7,111 nucleotides of DNA from Verrucomicrobiales bacterium (GTDB taxonomy: Bacteria; Verrucomicrobiota; Verrucomicrobiia; Verrucomicrobiales; Akkermansiaceae): contig PBTU01000002.1 of the NCBI GenBank assembly GCA_002729295.1, positions 1 through 7,111 of the forward strand. Direction: 5' to 3'. The position numbers and the translations under genes are program-made. Position 1 is the first letter of the stretch. Every line of letters begins with the position of its first letter. Under the pieces are notes generated by a model. The model was not told the DNA's origin, did no database searches, and saw only the letters and a program-made list of their open reading frames with translations. This document shows positions 1-6,544 of the stretch, one piece after another.

Positions 1-64
1 CGTCGAGTGGAAAGAGGATGAATCCGAGGATGACTCATCATCGTCCTCGTCTCTCATCATCTTT

Positions 65-138
65 TTCTCTCTCTCTTATTCTCTCTCTGCGCGCGCGCGC
101 GCGTCGCAAATCTCTCTCTCTCTCTCACTCTCTCTCTC
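65..138. repeat. CT and CG dinucleotide tracts
   Basis: CT runs at about 67-76, 81-88, 111-126 and 129-138 surround an alternating GC run at 89-103. The alternating purine-pyrimidine GC run is the classic type of sequence able to adopt Z-DNA, and the CT runs give long polypyrimidine strands. It lies outside any recognised gene, so it is probably a microsatellite cluster in a promoter or UTR. Confidence 0.85.
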
Positions 139-427
139 ACGAGAAGAAGATATCGTTAAAGAAAAGGTACTCTCGCTCTGTGAGTAAGTATGTAGTGTGT
201 GTGTATTCTTTGTAGGGGAAAAGAAGTGGTTGTATCACACCTTTAACGGTAGGAACACCTCTCGAAAAACTCTTATTAAAAGCACCCGAATTTAACTCTC
301 GGAGGACAAAAATGTTTTCCGACGAGGGGGGACAGACACCAAACACTTCTTTTCCTTCTTTTTGGCGACGACGACACGCAAAACAAAACTTTCGCTCTCT
401 TTGTTTGAAAAACGGTATTTTTTTTTG

Positions 428-455
428 CGTATCTTTTCGGTCACGTCACACGTAA
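428..455. promoter_or_regulatory. Possible transcription-factor site cluster upstream of KEA3
   Basis: Within 28 bp lie CGTATC (428-433, the reverse complement of GATACG, which fits the plant LUX/GARP consensus GATWCG), TCACGTCA (441-448, an ACGT-core element of the kind bound by plant bZIP factors) and CACGTAA (449-455). GATACG and CACGTAA both recur upstream of the minus-strand gene at the right end. The motif identities come from land-plant knowledge and function here is inferred only. Confidence 0.3.
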
Positions 456-528
456 CTCGAACAAACACAACAAATTCTAACAACGTTTTCCCCGAAAGCT
501 CTCCTTTTGTGCTCTCTCTCTGTGCTCT

Positions 529-560
<32 letters not shown>

Positions 561-683
561 GTACGGACGACGACGACGTAAACGACGACGTACACGAGTT
601 TCGGAGGAGACGATTTTGTGCAGAGTTTAGCGCGCCTGTTTTGTGTAGCATTTAAAGAAGACGAAGAAGAAGATTAGAGAGAG

Positions 684-2987
684 ATGATGGTCGTTCGTTC
701 CCGAGGAGGAGGAGGAGGAGTAGGACACGTCTCGCGGAGCACGAAAACGAAAAAGACCGCGAGAGAACGAGCGGCGTCGCATCAATTCGCGAGCAGTAGC
801 AAAAGCAGCGGCTTTTGCGGGGGGTCTTCTTCTCCTTCTTGTATATATTTGCGCGATGATGATTTCGGTGGTGGTCGAGGAGGAGGAAAAGGAGGAGGAG
901 GACGAAGAAGGAAGAACTATTACGGTAGGAGTAAATCATCGGCGAAAGTGTGCTGCGCCGCGATGACGACGATGGATGCGTTTTATGGAGAACAACAGAG
1001 CGAGATGATGACGAGTAGGAGTGGAGAAGAAGTTCGTTTTGTCGCGACGCCGCCGACGAGGACGAGCGACGGGTTTAATGGAGTCCTCGCAAAGTACGGC
1101 GTAAGTACGGTGTTGGTAGATTCTTCTTCGGAAGATAACGATGATGCGAGCAAAATTTTCCCAGAAAGCATTCTTCGTCGCGATAATAGGAACAACATCA
1201 TTACTAAAAATGCTCTATTCTTGGCGGACGTGTACCTCCCGACGCCGCGCTTAGACGGAGACCAAACGCCGGCATCCATCGTGAAAATATTCGTCGAACG
1301 CGCACAAGACGCGATGGGATTACTCGATTCTGGAATCGGAGAGGAACAGTTACCGACTGGGGTGATTATACAAGCCGCGGAGAATCCGAGGGCATTCGTG
1401 AACGAGTTGGTGAAGGAAACGAGAGACGGGGTAGAATCCGGAGCGACCCTGGACGATAACGAGTGGACGAAGGTTTTGAAGTCGGTGGATGTGGACGTCG
1501 GTTTGCTTTTACTCTCGGTCGTGGTTATCGTGCCGACGTTTAGAAAGTTTAAATTATCTCCGGTGTTGGGTTTCTTAGCCGCCGGTCTAGGTTTGAATAA
1601 GCTCGGGTTGTTCATCGAGAACCAAGAGGTGGATCAGTTTTGCGAGCTCGGGATTCAGTTTTTGTTATTCGAGATGGGTTTGGAGTTGTCGATTACGAGA
1701 TTGAAAGCGTTGGCGAAATACGCGTTCGGTTTAGGTTTCACGCAAGTCGCGGCGGTGAACGTGCTCTTCGCTATGGCGTTGTTGCCAGCAGGGAACGCCA
1801 TCGGGACGAAAGTTTTAGAGTTTGTACAACCGGGGAACAACGAGATGTTACAGGTGACTTCGACGTTAGAGGCGGTGGTGATTGGTTTCGCGTTGTCTTT
1901 ATCTTCGAGCGCGTTTGGTTTGCAGTTGTTGCAAGATAAGCAACAATTGGCGACAAAGTTTGGAACCGCATCGTTGGGGGTGCTTTTGTTTCAAGATTTA
2001 GCGGTCGTGCCGTTTATTATTTTGTTGCCGGTGTTGTCCATGGCGGCAGCGAGCGGCGGAGGAGCGAGCATGGATATGGGCGTCATGGCAGCTGGCGGCG
2101 CGACGTCCATGCTCGATCTCGGCGCGCTAGCGTTTGCTGGGAGATCGCTCGCGTTGGTTGGTTTCGAAGCCGTGGAAGCGGCGGAAGCTGGGACGGATGT
2201 TTTCGTCGCCATGTCCTTGCTCACCCTCTTCGGCTTCTCCTTCGCCTGTTCTGCGATTGGTTTTAGCGACTCGTTGGGAGCGTTCCTCGCCGGTATCGTT
2301 TTGGCGGACACGAAATACGCGCACCAAATCATCAACGAGCTGAACGCGTTCAAAGGTTTATTCCTTTCGCTTTTCTTCGTGACCATTGGCACGACCATCG
2401 ACGTCCCGTTGGCCATCGAAATGTTCCCGATTATTTTGATCATGACCACGACTTTGATGGCCACCAAAACCGGCGTCGTCACCGCACTTGGCCCACTCGT
2501 TGGCCTTTCCTGGCGCGAAGCCTTGGTCGCCGGCGCGGTCCTCTCCCAAGGCGGCGAATTTGCGTTCGTCATCTTTGGTCAAGCCACCTCCACCGGCGCC
2601 GGTAACCTCTTCCCGCAAAAATTAGAAGAAGTTTTAGTCTGCGTCGTCATCTTATCCATGGCGTTAACCCCGGTCGCGGTCGAAGTGGCCATGAAAATCG
2701 CCGGCCCAGAGTTACCTCTGGGCAACTGTTCCGACGATGCCGCCAACCTCTCCTCGGACGAGCTCGAGGCGTGCGAAATCACGAGCAGCTGGAACGAAGC
2801 CGCATCCGCAAACTTGAACGCCATGGCGGAGTCGGAAGAACTCAAACCGGCGACCCAGGATTTGAGGCAAATAGGCAGCGGGAGCTATAAGCGCATCAAG
2901 AGAGAAAGAGACCCTCTGACGCAATCCATAGACGAATCCGTCGCGCAAGAACTCAAAAGCCAAGATGAAGCCACCAAACCGCGATAG
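684..2987 (+). CDS. KEA3: KEA3-type plastid K+/H+ antiporter without KTN domain
   Basis: This is a cation:proton antiporter of the CPA2/KEA family. In plants KEA3 sits in the thylakoid membrane and exchanges lumenal H+ for K+, reshaping the proton motive force and relaxing photoprotection when light falls. The 767-residue product begins with a basic, Ser/Gly-rich presequence (about 1-93, possible processing near the VCCAA segment at 89-93), then an unrecognised soluble region (about 115-265), then about 12-13 hydrophobic segments (270-670). Family signatures are FLLFEMGLELS (326-336), ALSLSSSAF (403-411), the ion-site QD pair Q437/D438 in LLFQDLAVVP, GFSDSLGAFLAG (526-537) and SQGGEFAFV (621-629). 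The order and wording match Arabidopsis KEA3 as I remember it better than KEA1/2. After residue 670 only a polar tail of about 97 residues remains, and no KTN/RCK Rossmann domain follows. An in-frame TAG at 675-677 precedes ATG 684; ATG 687 is an alternative start with similar outcome. Confidence 0.92.
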   Translation: MMVVRSRGGGGGVGHVSRSTKTKKTARERAASHQFASSSKSSGFCGGSSSPSCIYLRDDDFGGGRGGGKGGGGRRRKNYYGRSKSSAKVCCAAMTTMDAFYGEQQSEMMTSRSGEEVRFVATPPTRTSDGFNGVLAKYGVSTVLVDSSSEDNDDASKIFPESILRRDNRNNIITKNALFLADVYLPTPRLDGDQTPASIVKIFVERAQDAMGLLDSGIGEEQLPTGVIIQAAENPRAFVNELVKETRDGVESGATLDDNEWTKVLKSVDVDVGLLLLSVVVIVPTFRKFKLSPVLGFLAAGLGLNKLGLFIENQEVDQFCELGIQFLLFEMGLELSITRLKALAKYAFGLGFTQVAAVNVLFAMALLPAGNAIGTKVLEFVQPGNNEMLQVTSTLEAVVIGFALSLSSSAFGLQLLQDKQQLATKFGTASLGVLLFQDLAVVPFIILLPVLSMAAASGGGASMDMGVMAAGGATSMLDLGALAFAGRSLALVGFEAVEAAEAGTDVFVAMSLLTLFGFSFACSAIGFSDSLGAFLAGIVLADTKYAHQIINELNAFKGLFLSLFFVTIGTTIDVPLAIEMFPIILIMTTTLMATKTGVVTALGPLVGLSWREALVAGAVLSQGGEFAFVIFGQATSTGAGNLFPQKLEEVLVCVVILSMALTPVAVEVAMKIAGPELPLGNCSDDAANLSSDELEACEITSSWNEAASANLNAMAESEELKPATQDLRQIGSGSYKRIKRERDPLTQSIDESVAQELKSQDEATKPR
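2704..2723 (+). other. Perfect 8-bp inverted repeat in the KEA3 coding region
   Basis: GCCCAGAG (2704-2711) and CTCTGGGC (2716-2723) pair perfectly around a four-base loop, TTAC. The hairpin falls at codons 674-680, exactly where the membrane domain ends and the C-terminal tail begins. A stem this size is expected by chance about once in a few kilobases, so it may mean nothing. Confidence 0.45.
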
Positions 2988-3007
2988 TTTAAGCAGTTGT
3001 GTGTTGA

Positions 3008-3016
3008 AAAATATCT
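3008..3016 (+). promoter_or_regulatory. Perfect Evening Element upstream of D-LDH gene
   Basis: AAAATATCT is identical to the plant Evening Element bound by CCA1-type MYB clock factors. It sits in the 56-bp spacer between the antiporter and D-LDH genes, 27 bases before the D-LDH start. The Evening Element is known to function in the clock of the related alga Ostreococcus tauri. Evening or night-phased expression would suit a fermentative enzyme, but the site could also be a chance match in an A-rich spacer. Confidence 0.4.
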
Positions 3017-3030
3017 AAGAAAAGCCACAG

Positions 3031-3036
3031 AATAAA
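3031..3036 (+). terminator. AATAAA polyadenylation-like hexamer for KEA3-type gene
   Basis: AATAAA occurs 43 bases after the antiporter stop codon and only 7 bases before the ATG of the next gene. If it is used, cleavage would fall inside the D-LDH coding region, so the two transcripts would overlap. Poly(A) signals in this algal group are not well fixed and the hexamer may be incidental. Confidence 0.25.
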
Positions 3037-3043
3037 AATCAAA

Positions 3044-4198
3044 ATGCGCGCGCACAAACTGCTCTCGTCGCAACACCAACAGCGCACTTTATTACGACTA
3101 AAACCCCAAAGAAGCGAGAACAGACGACGTTCTAGAGCATCGAACGAACGATGTTACGCTTCTTCTAATAAGAAGAAGCTAAAGGTTGTCGTCTTTTCCA
3201 CGTCTGATTACGAGCGAGAGATTTTGGAAAAGCAACTAAATTCACATTTCCACGTGACTTTTCTCAAACCTAGATTAACAATAGAAACGGTCGATTTAGC
3301 TCACGGGTACGACGCGATGTGTTGCTTCGTGAACGACGATTTATCCGCGGACGTTATAGAAAGATTGAGTGAGAAGTGTGGGGTAAAAATGATCGCGTTA
3401 AGATGCGCTGGCTTCGATAAAGTAGACGTGGAAAGTTGTAAAAAATTCGGCGTGCTCGTGTACCGGGTGCCGATGTACGATCCGCTCTCAATAGCAGAAC
3501 ACGCATTGGCGTTGATCTTAGCGTTGAATAGGAAACTCATGATCTCGCATTCGCGCGTCAAGTCTGGGAATTTCACTTTAGATGGGTTGGTTGGGTTCTC
3601 GATGCGAGGCAAAACGCTCGGCGTCGTAGGAACGGGAAAAATCGGACGAGGCTTGGCGAATATTTGCGCCAACGGGTTTGGCATGAGCGTTTTAGGCTAC
3701 GACTTGAAACAAAAGCGAGAGTTTGTCGGTCAATATTGCGACGACGTCGAAACCGTGTTAAAGAATAGCGACATCATCAGTCTCCATTTACCGCTCAACG
3801 AGCACACGAAACACTTCATCGCGGAGAAGGAAATCGATTCGATGAAGAGAGGCGCCATGCTCATCAACACCTCTCGTGGAGGCCTTCTGAACATCAAAGA
3901 CGTCATCTGCGGACTTCGTCTCGGGAAGCTCGGCAGTTTAGGTATAGACGTTTACGAATCCGAGGAGAAGATTTTCTTCAAAGACTTTTCCAACTTGACC
4001 GTCGAAGAAAAAATGTTGTACTGGGACGATACCATGGCGCAGCTCTCGTCTTTGCCTCAAGTGTTAGTGACGCCGCATCAAGCGTATTTAACGCACGAAG
4101 CGCTGACGGAGATTGCTGAATGCACGAAACAAAACTTTCTTGAATTTGCAGAAGAATTAGACGACGCGGATGCTTCGAATACCACGAGAGTTTGTTAG
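3044..4198 (+). CDS. D-lactate dehydrogenase (LdhA-type 2-hydroxyacid dehydrogenase)
   Basis: This NAD-dependent D-2-hydroxyacid dehydrogenase most likely reduces pyruvate to D-lactate, regenerating NAD+ during dark or anoxic fermentation. The 384-residue product has a basic, acid-poor targeting extension (about 1-40) before the catalytic fold starts near residue 46. Family features are substrate-side ALRCAGFD (118-125), RVPMYDP with AEHALALIL (141-159), a Rossmann GxGxxG as GTGKIG (196-201) with the NAD-selective Asp at 220, and the catalytic trio R278 (in NTSRGG), E307 (in DVYESEEKIFF) and H345 (in PHQAYLT). These match Escherichia coli LdhA closely, so activity on lactate/pyruvate is favoured over glyoxylate or phosphoglycerate. 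Start: an in-frame TGA lies at 3005-3007 and the next Met is residue 92, inside the fold. Plastid versus mitochondrial targeting cannot be decided; a plastid D-LDH is known in Chlamydomonas. The gene begins 56 bp after the antiporter gene. Confidence 0.93.
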   Translation: MRAHKLLSSQHQQRTLLRLKPQRSENRRRSRASNERCYASSNKKKLKVVVFSTSDYEREILEKQLNSHFHVTFLKPRLTIETVDLAHGYDAMCCFVNDDLSADVIERLSEKCGVKMIALRCAGFDKVDVESCKKFGVLVYRVPMYDPLSIAEHALALILALNRKLMISHSRVKSGNFTLDGLVGFSMRGKTLGVVGTGKIGRGLANICANGFGMSVLGYDLKQKREFVGQYCDDVETVLKNSDIISLHLPLNEHTKHFIAEKEIDSMKRGAMLINTSRGGLLNIKDVICGLRLGKLGSLGIDVYESEEKIFFKDFSNLTVEEKMLYWDDTMAQLSSLPQVLVTPHQAYLTHEALTEIAECTKQNFLEFAEELDDADASNTTRVC

Positions 4199-4388
4199 TT
4201 TTAGTTTCTTTTAGTTAGTTTCTTTTCTTCATAATAAGAGTGCTGCGCGCGCACGACATAAACACTATTTATCACGCGCTCCTTCCACATCTCCACAAAC
4301 TCAGCGCATAGTATATACATATATATTTATAAGCACACACATCCGCACCCGCGCGACGCTCGATTATTCACAGGTTTCCGTCGTCTCA
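4199..4388 (+). other. Intergenic region between D-LDH and SLC49-like genes
   Basis: The first part is T-rich and probably the D-LDH 3' UTR. It contains a decamer direct repeat TTAGTTTCTT at 4201-4210 and 4215-4224. A GC-rich patch (about 4242-4256) separates it from an A+T-rich promoter segment. There is no canonical AATAAA. Confidence 0.6.
4322..4333 (+). promoter_or_regulatory. TATA box of SLC49-like transporter gene
   Basis: TATATTTATAAG lies 55 bases before the ATG at 4389 and is embedded in a TA-rich stretch starting near 4310. Standard spacing predicts transcription starting near 4355-4365 and a leader of only about 25-35 nt. No ATG occurs between this box and 4389, which supports the chosen start codon. 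Confidence 0.55.
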
Positions 4389-6107
4389 ATGTCTCAGATT
4401 TCGGGAAAGGCGGCGACGTCGATGCCGTCGATATCTTCATCGCAAAGAAGAAACACATTCAGCGGCGGCGGCGCTCGAGTTCAAAGCGCGACGACGATGA
4501 AGAATACTAAAACGATTCAGACGACGCGTTTTGTTCCTCCTCCTCCTCCTCGTCGCGTGCGTCGTCAAGGAAGTCTTCCGCCGTCGCCGGGCTTTTGTTC
4601 GATGATATCTAAAGGAGGGAAGAGTTTGTTACCGAATTTAATTGATGAAAAAGCGGATAAGAGAAACGTGACGGCGAAAGCGTCTTCTTCATCATCATCA
4701 TCTTCATCGTCGTCGATAAAACCCGATTTCGAGGAAGGAGATGATGAGGAAAAAATCATCCTCTATTCCCAACGATGGGTTCAACTCGGCTATCTCGCCT
4801 GTTTAGCGTTGATTTCCGATTGGGTGTGCTTTTCAGTTGCGGCAACGCCGGGGACCTGGGATTCGATTTTTCATCGAAGTCCGGAAACGTTGATCGACGT
4901 GTTTTTATTTACGAACGTCGCGTTTTGTTTCTTGGAGCCGCAGATTGTCGGGAAGTTTGGTTTGCGAAACGTCGTGGTGAGCGCGGCGGCTTTGATGACG
5001 TTTGGGTGCGCTTTACGGTCGGGATTAGAGTTTAACGATTTCATTCCGTTCGCGTCGTTTATGCCTTCGTATACCGAAGAAGTGGTAGGCACTGTTTTAG
5101 TTGGAGCTGCGCAGCCATTTTTTCAATGCACACCTACTTTATTGTCGTCGAGGTGGTTCGGCAAAGACGAGAGAGCGTTATCGACGTCGATCGCGATAAA
5201 CGCGAACCAGATTGGCATAGCGGTCGCCTTCCTCGTCGGCGGATTGATGGGACAAACCAACGAAGGTTTAAATGGGTATTTTTCGTTGATTACTTTACTG
5301 AGTGGAATCGTGACTATTGGCGCGTTCATACAGTTTCAAGAGAAACCACCGACGCCGCCGAGTTTATCGCAAATGCAACAGGAAAAAGAGAGAAAACGTA
5401 GATGCAAAGCCGAAGAGGCATCGCGCGACGTCAACGCGTCGCAGAATATGGGCAAAGACGAGTTGGCCGAGTTAAACTTCCCGGCTTTGTGTAAACGTTT
5501 GTTGAACACGCCCGGATTTTGGCAGCCAACGGCTGCATTTGTAGCTTCTATTGCCATTTCAAACAATGTTTCGGCGTTTATTGGAACAACTTTAGGGAAA
5601 GCCGGGGTGGAAAACGCGTTCGAAGCCGACGAGTTTGGCGCGGCGTTTCAATTGGCCATCATGTTTGGATCCATCTTTTTAGGCGGCTACGTCGATCGGT
5701 CCAAGAAGTATAAACCGGTCTCCTTGGCTTTAATCATCCTCTCCGTATTCCTCTTGATTCCAATCGGCGCGGGAGAAGTCATACCGGACGCATACGTCCT
5801 ATTTAGTTTAGTCCTCCTGGGGTTCACCGTCGGCCCCGTCCAACCGATTTGTGCCGAGTTGGCTGTGGAAGTCTCCTACCCGGAGGATGAAAACGGCGTC
5901 GTCGCGCTTCAGCAAGTCTGCGGCAACCTCTTCTCGGCCATCTTAGTCCCCATCTTAGCCTTCGCGGCACATGGCGACTTACTTTTCGGTAAACTGAGCG
6001 GCGATTACGCGATATTAATAGTCTTAGGTTTGGTCACGCTCGGGTACTTCACCACGTTCGACGCGCCTTTGAAACGCTTGGAAGCGGATAAAGCCGCTTC
6101 CGAGTAA
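4389..6107 (+). CDS. MFS transporter, SLC49/FLVCR-like, with plastid-type N-terminal extension
   Basis: This is a major facilitator superfamily transporter with twelve likely membrane segments in two halves (about 131-316 and 376-556) joined by a charged loop (about 317-375). Similarity to animal FLVCR/SLC49 proteins is seen at RWFGKDE (255-261) followed by NQIGIAVAFLV (273-283), at FQEKPPTPPS (316-325) closing the first half, and at ELAVEVSYPEDENG (490-503) in the second half. The MFS loop motif appears as GGYVDRSKKY (432-441). Animal relatives have been assigned heme export and choline/ethanolamine or vitamin B6 transport, so the substrate here is unknown. Residues 1-110 are rich in Ser, Arg and Pro with almost no acid until 86, including PPPPP (50-54) and eleven serines (99-109). 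An acidic patch (113-121) then precedes the first membrane helix. The extension suggests plastid targeting, inferred only. Confidence 0.8.
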   Translation: MSQISGKAATSMPSISSSQRRNTFSGGGARVQSATTMKNTKTIQTTRFVPPPPPRRVRRQGSLPPSPGFCSMISKGGKSLLPNLIDEKADKRNVTAKASSSSSSSSSSSIKPDFEEGDDEEKIILYSQRWVQLGYLACLALISDWVCFSVAATPGTWDSIFHRSPETLIDVFLFTNVAFCFLEPQIVGKFGLRNVVVSAAALMTFGCALRSGLEFNDFIPFASFMPSYTEEVVGTVLVGAAQPFFQCTPTLLSSRWFGKDERALSTSIAINANQIGIAVAFLVGGLMGQTNEGLNGYFSLITLLSGIVTIGAFIQFQEKPPTPPSLSQMQQEKERKRRCKAEEASRDVNASQNMGKDELAELNFPALCKRLLNTPGFWQPTAAFVASIAISNNVSAFIGTTLGKAGVENAFEADEFGAAFQLAIMFGSIFLGGYVDRSKKYKPVSLALIILSVFLLIPIGAGEVIPDAYVLFSLVLLGFTVGPVQPICAELAVEVSYPEDENGVVALQQVCGNLFSAILVPILAFAAHGDLLFGKLSGDYAILIVLGLVTLGYFTTFDAPLKRLEADKAASE

Positions 6108-6544
6108 TACGTTTAAAATATGTACCATAAACTAATACAACAACTCGCCGCGAGAGCGAGCATAATAGAAACGTTTAGAAAAAAACGAGACTCGTCATCG
6201 AATACGCGAAGAGAAAAACGAACACTACTACCAATATACTCCTCTCGGCCTTCTTATAATTGTGATAAAAGCGTCGTTTCCCACTTGTTACGTATTAGTC
6301 TTCGTGTTTCATTCGATAACATGCGTTCGGTACCGTTGGGAAAGATAAATATTTACAACGTTTATAGTATGGCGGTATTTTCAAGTAGTATTTTTCTCTC
6401 CTTTTTTTGTGGCAGACAAACGACAACTCATCTCTCTTTATCCTTTTACATTAATCTAAAGCGGAAAGCGTGCTCTCTCTCTCTCTCTCTCTCTCATCAA
6501 CGAGCGCATCTCATCATCCTTAAAGCGTATCGTTATAATATTTA
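6108..6544. other. Convergent intergenic region
   Basis: This region separates the 3' ends of the SLC49-like gene (+) and the small minus-strand gene. It is A+T-richer than the coding regions and should contain both 3' UTRs. A TTACA at 6446-6450 reads TGTAA on the minus strand, the polyadenylation motif of Chlamydomonas, about 95 bases beyond the minus-strand stop; this may be its poly(A) signal. A 142-codon plus-strand frame (6120-6548) crosses the whole region but its product has no recognised domain and includes a CT-repeat-derived Ser/Leu run, so I do not annotate it as a gene. Confidence 0.55.
6473..6494. repeat. (CT)11 microsatellite
   Basis: Eleven uninterrupted CT units lie in the shared 3' region of two convergent genes. 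On the minus-strand transcript this would be a GA-rich purine run in the 3' UTR. Similar CT runs occur at the left end of the window. Confidence 0.92.

Noticed and set aside
18..215. 65-codon plus-strand frame in the left repeat region
   Set aside because: The product is almost entirely translated CT and CG repeats.
180..215. Splice-donor-like GTGAGTAAGT followed by an AG at 214-215
   Set aside because: The implied intron of about 32-36 nt is too short to trust and joins no recognisable exons.
983..1615. 210-codon minus-strand open frame inside the antiporter gene
   Set aside because: It is antisense to a clearly conserved transporter and its product is Ser/Pro/Thr-rich with no domain; codon bias of the sense gene explains the openness.
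1991..2572. 193-codon minus-strand open frame inside the antiporter gene
   Set aside because: Antisense to conserved membrane helices and the SQGGEFAF motif, with no recognisable product.
2988..3043. Idea that the KTN domain of the antiporter was split off as the next gene, since D-LDH also has a Rossmann fold
   Set aside because: The downstream gene has all D-LDH catalytic residues and its own presequence, so it is a complete enzyme and not a KTN remnant.
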